NCBI GenBank assembly: GCA_949297805.1
Contig: CASFTG010000001.1
Coordinates: 1-64,000, forward strand
DNA from: an uncultured bacterium
Lineage (GTDB): Bacteria; Bacillota_I; Bacilli_A; RFN20; CAG-826
Reading direction: 5' to 3'
Length of the DNA: 64,000 nucleotides
Shown piece after piece: positions 8,165 to 17,449 of the stretch. Below the pieces are notes generated by a model. The model did not search any database, had not been told where the DNA came from, and was given only the letters and a program-made list of their open reading frames with translations. Both the position numbers and the translations under genes were made by a program. Position 1 is the first letter of the stretch, and each line of letters opens with the position of its first letter.

Positions 8165-11100
8165 ATGAGCGACCAAACCAACGATCTACAGCAATACGTT
8201 AGATTTCAAACACTTCTTTCGAATTTGAAGGACAGCGGCTCCAATTGTTCGGAACAAGGCACATTATTTGAATTATTCTGCAAGAAGGTTTTAGAGGTCG
8301 CCCCTTTCTTTACGGACGATGTAGCCAAAGTATGGCTTTGGAAGGACTTTCCTGGTAATGGCGGTCTCCATGACAACGGGATCGATCTTGTTGCGTTGGA
8401 CAAATTAGGCAGGTATTGGGCCATTCAGTGCAAGTTCTACGACAAGGATGCTCATGTATCGCGGGCCGATGTTGATTCGTTTATTTCTGCCGCTTCCCGG
8501 GAGTTTACTATCGACGGAGTCACTTATCGGTTTAAGGAAAGGTATGTTTTCTCAACAACTGAGAATATTTCGCAAAACAACGCCAATTTGTTCGTAACCA
8601 TTGGCCCTGACACTCTTTTCGAATGTGGCATCGATTGGAAAACTTTCCATTTAGACGACATCGATTCAATGAAGGCTTCGCCGAAGAAAACGGTGAAGGA
8701 CCATCAACGCAAAGCGATTGCTGACGTCATGAAAGGATTTAAAGACCATGATCGCGGCCGCATGATCATGGCTTGCGGAACCGGAAAGACTTTTACTTCA
8801 TTGAAGATAGTGGAGCAGCTATATTCGTTTGCTAAGCAAGAACATGCCGGCGATCACGATTTTGCCTTCAACGTCCTTTATCTCGTTCCTTCCATTGCTT
8901 TGCTCTCTCAGACCATCAAAGAGTGGAAGACGCAAAACAGCTTGCCGGCCGAAGACAATATCAGGGCTTTCGGTGTTTGCTCGGACGCTACGGCCGGGGA
9001 AGACAAAGGGAGACGCAGGAGAGATCGTGACGAGATGATGGTCCTGATGCCCATTCCGGCTTCCACGGACGTCAATAAAATCGCCGGCGAATACAAACGG
9101 CGATCTTATGGCATCAACATCTTTTACTCCACTTATCAATCAATCGAAGTCGTGAAAGCCGTTGCCGATCAATGCGGTATTGTTTTTGATATTGCTGTCT
9201 GCGATGAAGCGCATCGGACGATCGGGGCCTTCAAAGATGACGACGATGATAGCGACACCAATTTCGTTAAGATTCATTCGGACGACTTCATCAAGTGTCG
9301 TAAGCGTCTATATATGACCGCGACCGAGAAGGTCTATTCTTCCAATGCGAAACAAGAGGCCGAGCAAGGTGGCTGGAGCGTTTATTCGATGGACGACGAG
9401 ACCATCTACGGCCCTCAATTCCATTGTTTGTCGTTCGGGCAGGCTGTTTCCCAGCAGTTGTTAACTGATTATCGGCTGGTTGTTCTGAATATCCGGAAAT
9501 CCGATGTTCTTAAGCTGCATTTGCCTGAATCCGCTTTTAGCAACCTTGATGATTCCGCCAAGATACTAGGAAGTTTGAGCGCTTTGTCTAAGATTCCTTC
9601 CGAATTATCCCCTCATGAATTTGACCAAGACCCAAACCCAATGAAGAGGGCGGTTGTTTTCTGCGCTTCGATTGCTCAGGCCAAAGCCACCGCTGAATCG
9701 TTCAACCATTTGTCGGATAAAAAATGTCTTGGCGAAGAATATATGAAGGCTCAAGGCTTTGTACTGCCAAAGGCTAAACTTATCACCGGGCAAGACAATT
9801 CCAGCGAGAAGGATAAACTGCTTAATTGGCTTCGAAACGACATAAAAGATGGTGAATGTCGAATTTTGACCAACGCTCGTTGCCTTAGCGAAGGCGTTGA
9901 CGTCCCTTCCCTTGATGCGGTTGTGTTCATGGCTAAAAAGAGTTCGCAAGTTGATATCATCCAAGCCGTCGGCCGCGTCATGCGCAAATTTGGCTCGGGG
10001 CAAGGCAAGAAATATGGCTATATTGTGATTCCGGTCGTCATCAATGATGAGGAGTTGACCGATCGGACGTTATCCAACAGCGATGAATTCAAAGTCGTTT
10101 GGCGAGTAGTGCAAGCCCTACGTTCTCATGACGAGCGCTTAAATACCGAGATCAATAAAGTTGGCGTGACCGGCCAATTGCCGAGCAGCGTCTGCTTTAT
10201 CGATACTTTTATCCCGCCTCGTGCCAATAACGGATGTGTGGTTGGTTCGTTATCAAGGGAAGCCCAAGAAGGGCTCGACAGCGACAATCCGGCCGTTTCG
10301 AATCTCGTTCGGCAATCCTTCACTATCAGGATTCCCAGCGACGATGAATTCAAACGCGAGGTATCGCTATTCGGCGCCCAACTCGTCAAACATTGCGGCA
10401 ATCGGCTGTATTGGGAAGACTGGTCTAAAAACATTGGCGAAATCACCAATAACGTAGCATTGAGAATCAAATCGCAGATTGAGGCTAAACCCGAATCGAA
10501 AAAAGCTTTTGATAAGTTTGTCCGCGAGTTCCGCAAGTTGCTCAATCCGAGCGTTTCGGAAGACGAAGGCATTAACATGTTGGCCGAGCACGTTGTTACT
10601 TTGCCGGTTTTAAAAGCGATTTTTGCCGGGAATGATTTGATTGACCAAAATCCTGTTACCCAGATTATGGAGCGAATGGTCAATCGCTTAAGCGGACTCA
10701 ATAAGGAGATTGAGAGGTTGGCCCCTTTCTACGATTCAGTCAAACGCACCGTTGAAGGCGTCACTAGTTCAGAAGGTCGGCAGGAAATCATCCGTAAGCT
10801 TTTCGAAAAGTTCTTCCAGTATGCTTTGCCTAATTCGGCTGAGAAGTTTGGAATCGTCTATACGCCGGTTGAAGTGGTGGACTTTATCATCAATTCAGTC
10901 GTTAAGGTGCTGCAAAGCGAGTTTGGAGAATCAATTACTAAGCCCGGAATCAAGATTTTGGATCCTTTTACTGGCACCGGGACTTTCATCGTGCGTCTAT
11001 TAGACAAACTAAAAGAACTCGATATATCCAAAGAAGAATTTAAAGATAAATACCAAAACGATATATGGTGCAACGAGATCATGCTTCTCGCCTACTATAT

Positions 11101-13090
11101 TGCGTTGGTCAATATCGAAGACACTTTCGGGCGTATCGGCAATCAAGGATTCGTTCCTTTTGATCATGCGGTTTTAACCGATACCTTCCAACTTGCCGAA
11201 AAACGGCGTTCCAAGTTCTATCAAACTGCCTTATTTGAGGAAGAGGAATTTGCCAAAGCCAATTCAAAAGCCAAAGAGGAAGATGATGCCGATATACGCA
11301 TCATTATCGGCAATCCGCCATATTCTGTGGGGCAAAAGAACGCGAATGACAACAATGGTAAGGACACTTATGTCAGCTTAGACCAGAGGATTCGTGATAC
11401 CTATCTGAAGGGTGTAAATAAGAACGCTGCCCCCGTCTTCGATTCCTATGTTCGGGCTTTCCGATGGGCTAGTGACCGGATTGGTGAAGACGGGATAATC
11501 TCGTTTGTTTCCAATGGTTCGTATATTGACAACCTTGCATTCTCTGGGTTCCGCAGGGAGCTGTTAAAAGAGTTTAATCACGCTTATATTTATAATCTTA
11601 GAGGCAATCAGAGAACGCAGGGTGAGCTTTCGAGAAAAGAAGGCGGCAAAATATTTGGCAGCGGGTCTCGCAACACCATTTGTATCGTCGTCCTTGTAAA
11701 GCATCACGGCCAGCCTCTTGATGGTTTTATCCATTATCACGACATTGGCGATTATCTTTCGAGAGAAAAGAAACTTAGCACGATCGCCGATGCTAAAGAT
11801 ATCGACGGAATCACTTGGGAGCGGGTGTATCCTGATCAAAATAACGATTGGTTAAATAAGACTGACGAAAGTTATAAGAATTTCTTGCTTCTCGGGAATA
11901 AAAAAGATGCCGGCGACGCCGTCTTTGCCGGTCGCTATTCCACGGGAATAAAGACCGGCAAAGACGGCTGGCAATACAACTTCTCCCTAAGTACCCTCTA
12001 TGAAAAGAACGAACTGTATCTAAAGACATACAATTCAGAAGTAAAGAGGTATTTGGAATACCGGCGCTCAAACCCCAATAAGCCTGTCGAATTCAATGAT
12101 TTCGTTGATCGGGATCCAAAAAAGATTAAGTGGAGCAACGCCCTATATATCAAGGGAAGCCGAGGCCTTATCATTGAGGATAATCACGATTACCGTATCG
12201 CGCTTTATCGTCCGTTCATTAAGAAGAGAGTTGCTTTTAACCCGCCGTTATTTTACGACTTTGTTAAGTGGGGCAATTTAAAGCCGGAAGATTCTTTCCC
12301 CAATCTATTCATTTCTATTCCTGGCCTTGGCAATAATAAAGATTTCATGCCACTGATTTCGGATTCGATTACTGACCTTTGCTACACAAGCAATCACTGC
12401 CAGTGTTTCCCACTATATTGGTATGAAAAGGGCGACACCCAAACGTCTCTTCTCCATTCTACGAAAGTATTTTTGGATGGCTATTCCAAGGATTATGCGA
12501 TAAAACCGGATATCGTTAATAAGTTCAGATCCGCGTATTCGGATGAATCAATCGGTCCCGAGGACATATTCCATTATATTTACGGCCTTTTCCACTCCAA
12601 GGAATATATCAATAAATATAAGAATAACCTCGCCAAAGAAATGCCTCGCGTTCCGTTTGCCGAAGATTTCTGGGGTTATGCAAATATCGGCCAAAAACTC
12701 ATGGAGCTTCATTTGAATTACGAAGCCGCCCCGGCATACGAGGACGTCATCGTTTCAAAGAAGAAAGAGGATTACTCTGTCAATAAGATCAGGTTTGCGT
12801 CTAAAGAAGACAAGACCACTTTGATCTATAACGATTTCATCACCATCTCTAATATTCCGCTTTGCGCTTACGATTATGTGGTTAACGGTCGTTCCCCGGT
12901 CGAATGGGTGATAGACCAATATCAATATAGCGTCGATCCGGATTCGGGCATCATTGATGATCCAAACCTCTTCGACGAAGAAAAGGGAGGCAAATACGTT
13001 TTCGACCTCATATTGTCTTTGGTAACTGTGAGTTTGAAAACTTTGGATTTGGTTTCCCAGTTACCAGAGTACAAAGAAAAGAACGTTTGA
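8165..13090 (+). CDS. single-chain Type ISP-like restriction-modification enzyme
   Basis: A 1641-residue protein combining all RM activities. An Mrr/PD-(D/E)XK nuclease is at the N-terminus (GID at 72-74, QCK at 88-90). A superfamily 2 helicase/translocase follows (GTGKT 205-209, DEAH 347-350, MTATE, QAVGRVMRKFG). Next is an N6-adenine methyltransferase (LDPFTGTGTF near 932, NPPY near 1050) and a C-terminal target recognition region. Order and size match Type ISP enzymes such as LlaGI and LlaBIII, which methylate one strand of an asymmetric site and cleave after translocation and head-on collision. ATG 8165 has GGAGAGG upstream. No separate specificity subunit is present. It splits the usual fakA-recG neighbourhood, so it was probably acquired horizontally. 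The target sequence cannot be predicted. Confidence 0.88.
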   Translation: MSDQTNDLQQYVRFQTLLSNLKDSGSNCSEQGTLFELFCKKVLEVAPFFTDDVAKVWLWKDFPGNGGLHDNGIDLVALDKLGRYWAIQCKFYDKDAHVSRADVDSFISAASREFTIDGVTYRFKERYVFSTTENISQNNANLFVTIGPDTLFECGIDWKTFHLDDIDSMKASPKKTVKDHQRKAIADVMKGFKDHDRGRMIMACGTGKTFTSLKIVEQLYSFAKQEHAGDHDFAFNVLYLVPSIALLSQTIKEWKTQNSLPAEDNIRAFGVCSDATAGEDKGRRRRDRDEMMVLMPIPASTDVNKIAGEYKRRSYGINIFYSTYQSIEVVKAVADQCGIVFDIAVCDEAHRTIGAFKDDDDDSDTNFVKIHSDDFIKCRKRLYMTATEKVYSSNAKQEAEQGGWSVYSMDDETIYGPQFHCLSFGQAVSQQLLTDYRLVVLNIRKSDVLKLHLPESAFSNLDDSAKILGSLSALSKIPSELSPHEFDQDPNPMKRAVVFCASIAQAKATAESFNHLSDKKCLGEEYMKAQGFVLPKAKLITGQDNSSEKDKLLNWLRNDIKDGECRILTNARCLSEGVDVPSLDAVVFMAKKSSQVDIIQAVGRVMRKFGSGQGKKYGYIVIPVVINDEELTDRTLSNSDEFKVVWRVVQALRSHDERLNTEINKVGVTGQLPSSVCFIDTFIPPRANNGCVVGSLSREAQEGLDSDNPAVSNLVRQSFTIRIPSDDEFKREVSLFGAQLVKHCGNRLYWEDWSKNIGEITNNVALRIKSQIEAKPESKKAFDKFVREFRKLLNPSVSEDEGINMLAEHVVTLPVLKAIFAGNDLIDQNPVTQIMERMVNRLSGLNKEIERLAPFYDSVKRTVEGVTSSEGRQEIIRKLFEKFFQYALPNSAEKFGIVYTPVEVVDFIINSVVKVLQSEFGESITKPGIKILDPFTGTGTFIVRLLDKLKELDISKEEFKDKYQNDIWCNEIMLLAYYIALVNIEDTFGRIGNQGFVPFDHAVLTDTFQLAEKRRSKFYQTALFEEEEFAKANSKAKEEDDADIRIIIGNPPYSVGQKNANDNNGKDTYVSLDQRIRDTYLKGVNKNAAPVFDSYVRAFRWASDRIGEDGIISFVSNGSYIDNLAFSGFRRELLKEFNHAYIYNLRGNQRTQGELSRKEGGKIFGSGSRNTICIVVLVKHHGQPLDGFIHYHDIGDYLSREKKLSTIADAKDIDGITWERVYPDQNNDWLNKTDESYKNFLLLGNKKDAGDAVFAGRYSTGIKTGKDGWQYNFSLSTLYEKNELYLKTYNSEVKRYLEYRRSNPNKPVEFNDFVDRDPKKIKWSNALYIKGSRGLIIEDNHDYRIALYRPFIKKRVAFNPPLFYDFVKWGNLKPEDSFPNLFISIPGLGNNKDFMPLISDSITDLCYTSNHCQCFPLYWYEKGDTQTSLLHSTKVFLDGYSKDYAIKPDIVNKFRSAYSDESIGPEDIFHYIYGLFHSKEYINKYKNNLAKEMPRVPFAEDFWGYANIGQKLMELHLNYEAAPAYEDVIVSKKKEDYSVNKIRFASKEDKTTLIYNDFITISNIPLCAYDYVVNGRSPVEWVIDQYQYSVDPDSGIIDDPNLFDEEKGGKYVFDLILSLVTVSLKTLDLVSQLPEYKEKNV

Positions 13091-13118
13091 TCATCCTTTC
13101 TGATTTTGGCGGACTTGT

Positions 13119-13538
13119 TTACCAAGAGTTTTCAAGCGCTTCCTTTAGATACTTCGGATCGAAGCCGAAGTCCCGATACCCCTTTAAGCAGGTATTGATG
13201 TAACGCTCGCTCGGCGAGGCGATATCCCGGGTGCTCTCGTTCATGATGTAGACCAGGGCCTGGATCTCATTTCCGTCCAACTCGATAGTTAGGCATTCCT
13301 TCCGGTAAAAGGCGGGATAGCCTTCGTAACGGTCGAGGCTATGCTCGTCGGCTTCGGTGGTCTTGAAGATGCCTAAAGGCACCCCTTTTCCAATCGAAGG
13401 CTTGATGGTCAGGAAATATCGGAATTCCAGTTCATGATCCTTCAATAGATACGTCCCGACCTGTTTCGCCGTGGGGCAACGATATTCCATCTGGGCCAGA
13501 TTTAGGTTCGATCCATAGGCTAAGTAATAACGGTTCAT
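13119..13538 (-). CDS. gamma-glutamylcyclotransferase-like (GGCT/AIG2) protein
   Basis: A 139-residue protein with the GGCT fold signature YGSNL at residues 6-10 and a candidate catalytic Glu in DRYEGYP. The family releases 5-oxoproline from gamma-glutamyl compounds, but many bacterial members have unknown substrates. Start at 13538 (MNRYYLAYGSNL) is preferred to longer options because family members start just before YGSNL. A TATAAT box lies about 45 nt upstream on the minus strand, with a weak GGAAAGG site. It is divergent from recG and convergent with the RM gene. Confidence 0.75.
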   Translation of the reverse strand: MNRYYLAYGSNLNLAQMEYRCPTAKQVGTYLLKDHELEFRYFLTIKPSIGKGVPLGIFKTTEADEHSLDRYEGYPAFYRKECLTIELDGNEIQALVYIMNESTRDIASPSERYINTCLKGYRDFGFDPKYLKEALENSW

Positions 13539-13628
13539 CGGCTGTTTCCTTTCCATTATCTTCCTCGAAGCGAAGGCGTCATCTATTATAGCAGCCGGAC
13601 CCCGGGTCACCTTCGAGGCCGACGGTGG

Positions 13629-13634
13629 TACAAT
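13629..13634 (+). promoter_or_regulatory. -10 box, leaderless recG promoter
   Basis: TACAAT ends exactly 6 nt before the GTG start of recG at 13641. No Shine-Dalgarno. The -35 is poor. Confidence 0.55.
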
Positions 13635-13640
13635 AACCGA

Positions 13641-15635
13641 GTGAAGCTCACATCCTCCCCTAAACTTAATTACCTCCTCGGCGAGATGGGTATCTTCACC
13701 CCTTTCGAGGTCATCAACCATCTGCCAAGGCGTTACGATTCTCTTTATTACGCGAGCAAAGAAGAGTTAGCCTCCTTAGTCCCCAATAAGCGTTATGTCC
13801 TGCTGGGCAAGATATTGACCCCGATCCAGGTGACCCGCTTCGCCAAGATAAGCGCCGCCAAGTTCTATTTACGCGACCAATACGGGGATGATTACGCCAT
13901 GGTCGCCTATAATCGGCCGTATCTAGGGAAGATGTTCAAAGAAGGGGATGAGATAACGGTCGCCGCCTCTTTCGATGAACGACGGCACGAACTCTCAATC
14001 ATCAGTTTGAAAAAAGGCGTGATCGATGAGGGCCATCGCTTGGTTCCGGTCTATAGCCTGCCGGCCGATTATCCGAATCACAGCTTCGCCCAATTGGTCA
14101 AAAAGAGCCTCGAGGGCTTAAAGGGGCAAATCTATGACCATGTCCCGAAGATGTTCATGGAGAAATACCGGCTTATCCACCGGGAGGAGGCTTATTGGAA
14201 ATGCCATTTCCCGGCCAGTCCAGAAGACCTTAACGCCGGACGCCGGGTCCTTAAATACGAAGAAGCCTTGACCTTCACCCTCCATAACCTTCTTATCAAG
14301 CGGGCCAATAAGGCCTTGGCCAAGGGCAAAAGATTCCCACTCGACCGGAAAAAGGTCGATGACTTCATCGCCAAACTTCCTTTTACCCTCACTAGCGACC
14401 AAGCCCAGGCGGTCAAGGAATGCCTTGACGATATGGGCGGGGATTCCTTGATGACCCGGTTGCTTCAAGGCGATGTCGGGACTGGCAAGACCTTGGTGGC
14501 CGCCGTCTTGGCTTATGCTAACTATACTCGCGGCGAGCAGACCGCCATCATGGCCCCGACCGAATCCTTGGCTAGGCAGCATCTAGGTTATTTCTCCTCT
14601 TTGCTTGAGCCTTTCGGGATCAAGGTCGGCTATTTATCGGGCTTAGTCAAAGGGAAGGATCGGAAAGCGGTCATCTCGTCCCTAGCCGAAGGGAGCTTGG
14701 ATGTCCTAATCGGGACCCATGCTTTGTTTGGCCCGGATGTTGTTTACCCTAACCTCGGCTTAGCCATTATCGACGAGCAGCATAAGTTCGGGGTCAATCA
14801 ACGGACCCGGCTGCTTGGTAAAGGGGAGCAGGCCGATCTATTGCTAATGTCAGCCACCCCGATCCCCCGGACGTTATCACTCACTTTATATGGCGACCTC
14901 GACGTCTCCTCCCTCGCCGTCTTCCCCTTCAAGAAGCGGGATGTCGAGACCAAGATCGTGCCGGCCAATTACAAACGGGCGGCCTTGACCATCGCCAAAG
15001 CCTTAGGAGAAAACCGGCAGGTCTACGTCATCGCCCCGAAAATCGAAGGGGAGGGGGATGAATCGGTCGAGGCGGTCTATGCTAAAATTTCCGCCTATTT
15101 CCCGGGATTATGCGTCTTGCTCCATGGGCAACTGGATGAAGAGAGCAAGGCGGCGGCCTTGGAAGAGTTCAAATCCGGGAAGAAGCCGATTCTTATCGCC
15201 ACCTCGATCGTCGAGGTCGGGATCGACGTTAAAAACGCCGGGATGATGTTCGTCTTCTCGCCGACCAGTTTCTCCTTGTCTTCCCTTCATCAGTTACGGG
15301 GAAGGATCGGGCGAGACGGGCAAAAGGCTTATTTCTATATGTGCCTCTCGGCTCCGAGTGAGGAGGAGAAAGAGAAACTCAACGTCTTGGTCAATTCCTC
15401 CGATGGGTTTGAAATCGCTGAGGCCGATTTAAGGTTAAGGGGCCCCGGGACTTTGGCCGGCACCAAGCAAAGCGGCTTCCCAGAATTCGCCTTCCTCTCC
15501 CCGGTCAATGACCTCAAGATCTTCGAATGTGCCAGAGGGGACGCGGCCTATATCATCGAGCATCAAGGGGAGAGGGAGTTCCTCTACTTGCTAAGCAAAG
15601 CCAAAGAAGCGATCGAGGGGGCAAGCGTGGCTTGA
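13641..15635 (+). CDS. recG: ATP-dependent DNA helicase RecG
   Basis: A 664-residue RecG that reverses stalled replication forks and branch-migrates recombination intermediates. An N-terminal wedge/OB domain is followed by helicase motifs: LLQGDVGTGKT (Walker A), DEQH (Walker B), MSATPIPRTL (motif III) and the C-terminal LHQLRGRIGR (motif VI), then the RecG-type LRLRGPGTLAGTKQSG block. The start is GTG placed 6 nt behind a TACAAT box, suggesting leaderless translation. Length is normal for the family. Confidence 0.96.
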   Translation: MKLTSSPKLNYLLGEMGIFTPFEVINHLPRRYDSLYYASKEELASLVPNKRYVLLGKILTPIQVTRFAKISAAKFYLRDQYGDDYAMVAYNRPYLGKMFKEGDEITVAASFDERRHELSIISLKKGVIDEGHRLVPVYSLPADYPNHSFAQLVKKSLEGLKGQIYDHVPKMFMEKYRLIHREEAYWKCHFPASPEDLNAGRRVLKYEEALTFTLHNLLIKRANKALAKGKRFPLDRKKVDDFIAKLPFTLTSDQAQAVKECLDDMGGDSLMTRLLQGDVGTGKTLVAAVLAYANYTRGEQTAIMAPTESLARQHLGYFSSLLEPFGIKVGYLSGLVKGKDRKAVISSLAEGSLDVLIGTHALFGPDVVYPNLGLAIIDEQHKFGVNQRTRLLGKGEQADLLLMSATPIPRTLSLTLYGDLDVSSLAVFPFKKRDVETKIVPANYKRAALTIAKALGENRQVYVIAPKIEGEGDESVEAVYAKISAYFPGLCVLLHGQLDEESKAAALEEFKSGKKPILIATSIVEVGIDVKNAGMMFVFSPTSFSLSSLHQLRGRIGRDGQKAYFYMCLSAPSEEEKEKLNVLVNSSDGFEIAEADLRLRGPGTLAGTKQSGFPEFAFLSPVNDLKIFECARGDAAYIIEHQGEREFLYLLSKAKEAIEGASVA

Positions 15636-15727
15636 CGATAATCGTCCTCCAGTTGCAATGAGGGGTGACGAGGACATAGCCATGCTCAGTCAGATTTTGT
15701 TTATATTTCGTGTTTGGGGGTCACGAC

Positions 15728-16660
15728 ATGAGAAATAAACTTCCTTTGTTGCTGATCGCCGTCTTCGCTTGTTCTTGCAGCAATACCAATACTTGCCGTG
15801 TTTATTACCGGAACGCGATCGACGAAAGCGAATTCTTATCCCGCCCGGAATTCCAGTAGCCTTCCGATCGGGCCACCATGATTTCGAAGGGGGCGCTTGT
15901 GAATTCCGAATGGTATTTTCCTTTGGATTATCCTTTGTCCTGTCCTTCCGTCGGGGCCATCGGGTCCTCTTTACCAATCGGTCCTCTGACCTCCGGCTAC
16001 TTAGACGTTGGTTATGCAATTGGGGGCTATACCTGCATCCCTTTCCTGAAGAGCGGTGGGAATAACCCCGGGCTAATAACTAGCGACAATGCCGATGAGT
16101 ATTCGTTTTACCTCTGGTCCAGGATTGATTATTTCTCGACTGCCGATATATCGCCCTTGTCCTATGGGCAGGAAATCCATCGTTCTGACTGGTCGACCAT
16201 CGATTTACCGCTTCAGCCCATCGATTTATCGGGCATGCTAAACGGCAATGATCACCATTGCGGGATGCTGTGGGTTGAAGGCGAAGCCGATTCATACATC
16301 TTCTATGGGTTCGAATCCGCGGAATTCCATCTTTCCATCCCTTTATCGGGATTGCCTTCCAACTGTTTGTTCTCCGTGACTTTCGGCTTGGCCTGCTATG
16401 AAAAGAGCGCAGGGGATGAACTGGCGCTGGATGTTGACTTTTTCTCCCCTTGCGATGGCGTCGGCCTTAGCGAAAACGGAACCGCGATCATGGGCAGTTT
16501 TGAGGATTTATATAATCCGAGCGAGGGTTTTGTGCCCATTCCTTATCAAGGATCGGAATAGACGAAATATGTCGTTTATCGAGATTTCTTCGATTCCGAT
16601 GATTTTGCCGAAGACATCGAATATTCATCCAGCCGCCGCGTAGGGCTGCCGGTCGATTAG
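15728..16660 (+). pseudogene. lipoprotein gene with two in-frame TAG codons
   Basis: ATG 15728 follows GGGGGT and opens a lipoprotein signal (MRNKLPLLLIAVFACSCSN, lipobox Cys). The frame meets TAG at 15857-15859, continues open to a second TAG at 16559-16561, and stays protein-like to a third TAG at 16658-16660 (310 residues if read through). Between the stops the product is rich in Ser, Tyr and Gly with no recognised domain. Internal initiation at 15878 would give a product without a signal. Two nonsense codons without frameshift suggest recent decay. Stop-codon recoding is unlikely because core genes here also end in TAG. Confidence 0.65.
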
Positions 16661-16714
16661 GCTTCTTTTCTCCCCGGAAATCGGTCTCTTTATTGCCTGA
16701 ACGCTAGGGGTATA

Positions 16715-16728
16715 GCCTCTTTAGAGGC
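16715..16728. promoter_or_regulatory. palindrome upstream of rnc
   Basis: GCCTCTTTAGAGGC, perfect 6-bp arms, 7 bp upstream of the rnc -10 box where the -35 should be. The motif GGGTATAG flanks it on both sides. Possible operator. Confidence 0.35.
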
Positions 16729-16735
16729 AATAGGG

Positions 16736-16741
16736 TATAGT
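16736..16741 (+). promoter_or_regulatory. -10 box, leaderless rnc promoter
   Basis: TATAGT ends 8 nt before the rnc ATG at 16750. No Shine-Dalgarno. Confidence 0.5.
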
Positions 16742-16749
16742 TTATCCCG

Positions 16750-17445
16750 ATGAGCAGCGAGTACATGGCGCTTTATCGCCGGTTCAACATCAAGCCGAAC
16801 AACGAGGAGCTTTACCGACTGGCTTTTACCCATTCTTCCTACAACGGGATGGTCGGGACCCGTCATCAAGATTACGAACGGCTCGAGTTCCTCGGGGACT
16901 CGATTATCGGCTTCGTCACTTCCGAGCTCTGCTTCCGTTTCCATCCGGAGATGGAGCAGGGGCAATTAAGCGTCCTCAAGGCCCAGTTCATCCGTTCCTC
17001 CTCCGAGGCCCAGTATTGCCAAAAGCTCGGCCTTGGCCCCTATATTCGGGTCGGCCCCTCGTTTATGAAGGAAGCCAGCACCAATGAATCGTTATTAGAA
17101 GACGTCTTCGAATCCTTCATCGGGGCGGTCTACCTCGATCAGGGATTGGATTTCTGCTATAAGCTGGTCCGGGGGATCTTCGAGGAGGACATTAAGCACG
17201 CCACCATCAACGAGGCCATCAACCCGAAGTCGAAGCTGCAGGAATGCATGCAGGCTGACTCGAAGGAATCGGTCACATATCGAATCGTCAAAGAGACCGG
17301 GACCGCTTCCTCGAAGACGTTTACCGCCGCGGTCTATTTCGAGGGGAATGAGATCGGTAGAGGCGAGGGCCATAACAAGAAGGCGGCCGAAACCGCCGCC
17401 GCGAGGGACGCCTTAAACAAGATGGCGTTGCCAGAGAAGGAATAA
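16750..17445 (+). CDS. rnc: ribonuclease III
   Basis: A 231-residue RNase III, the double-strand-specific endonuclease that matures rRNA and processes structured mRNAs. The catalytic signature ERLEFLGDS is present, with a second acidic cluster around EDVFESFIGAVYLD. A dsRNA-binding domain follows (SKLQECMQ, GEGHNKKAAETAAARDAL). The start codon lies 8 nt behind a TATAGT box. Four nt separate it from ftsY, so rnc-ftsY-ylxM-ffh form one operon. The smc gene often found between rnc and ftsY in Firmicutes is absent here. Confidence 0.96.
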   Translation: MSSEYMALYRRFNIKPNNEELYRLAFTHSSYNGMVGTRHQDYERLEFLGDSIIGFVTSELCFRFHPEMEQGQLSVLKAQFIRSSSEAQYCQKLGLGPYIRVGPSFMKEASTNESLLEDVFESFIGAVYLDQGLDFCYKLVRGIFEEDIKHATINEAINPKSKLQECMQADSKESVTYRIVKETGTASSKTFTAAVYFEGNEIGRGEGHNKKAAETAAARDALNKMALPEKE

Positions 17446-17449
17446 AGCA

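Noticed and set aside
15857..16561. Recoding of TAG (for example as an amino acid) as an explanation for the interrupted lipoprotein gene
   Set aside because: Several core genes in the window end in TAG, and other damaged genes here carry TAA stops or frameshifts, so ordinary decay is simpler.
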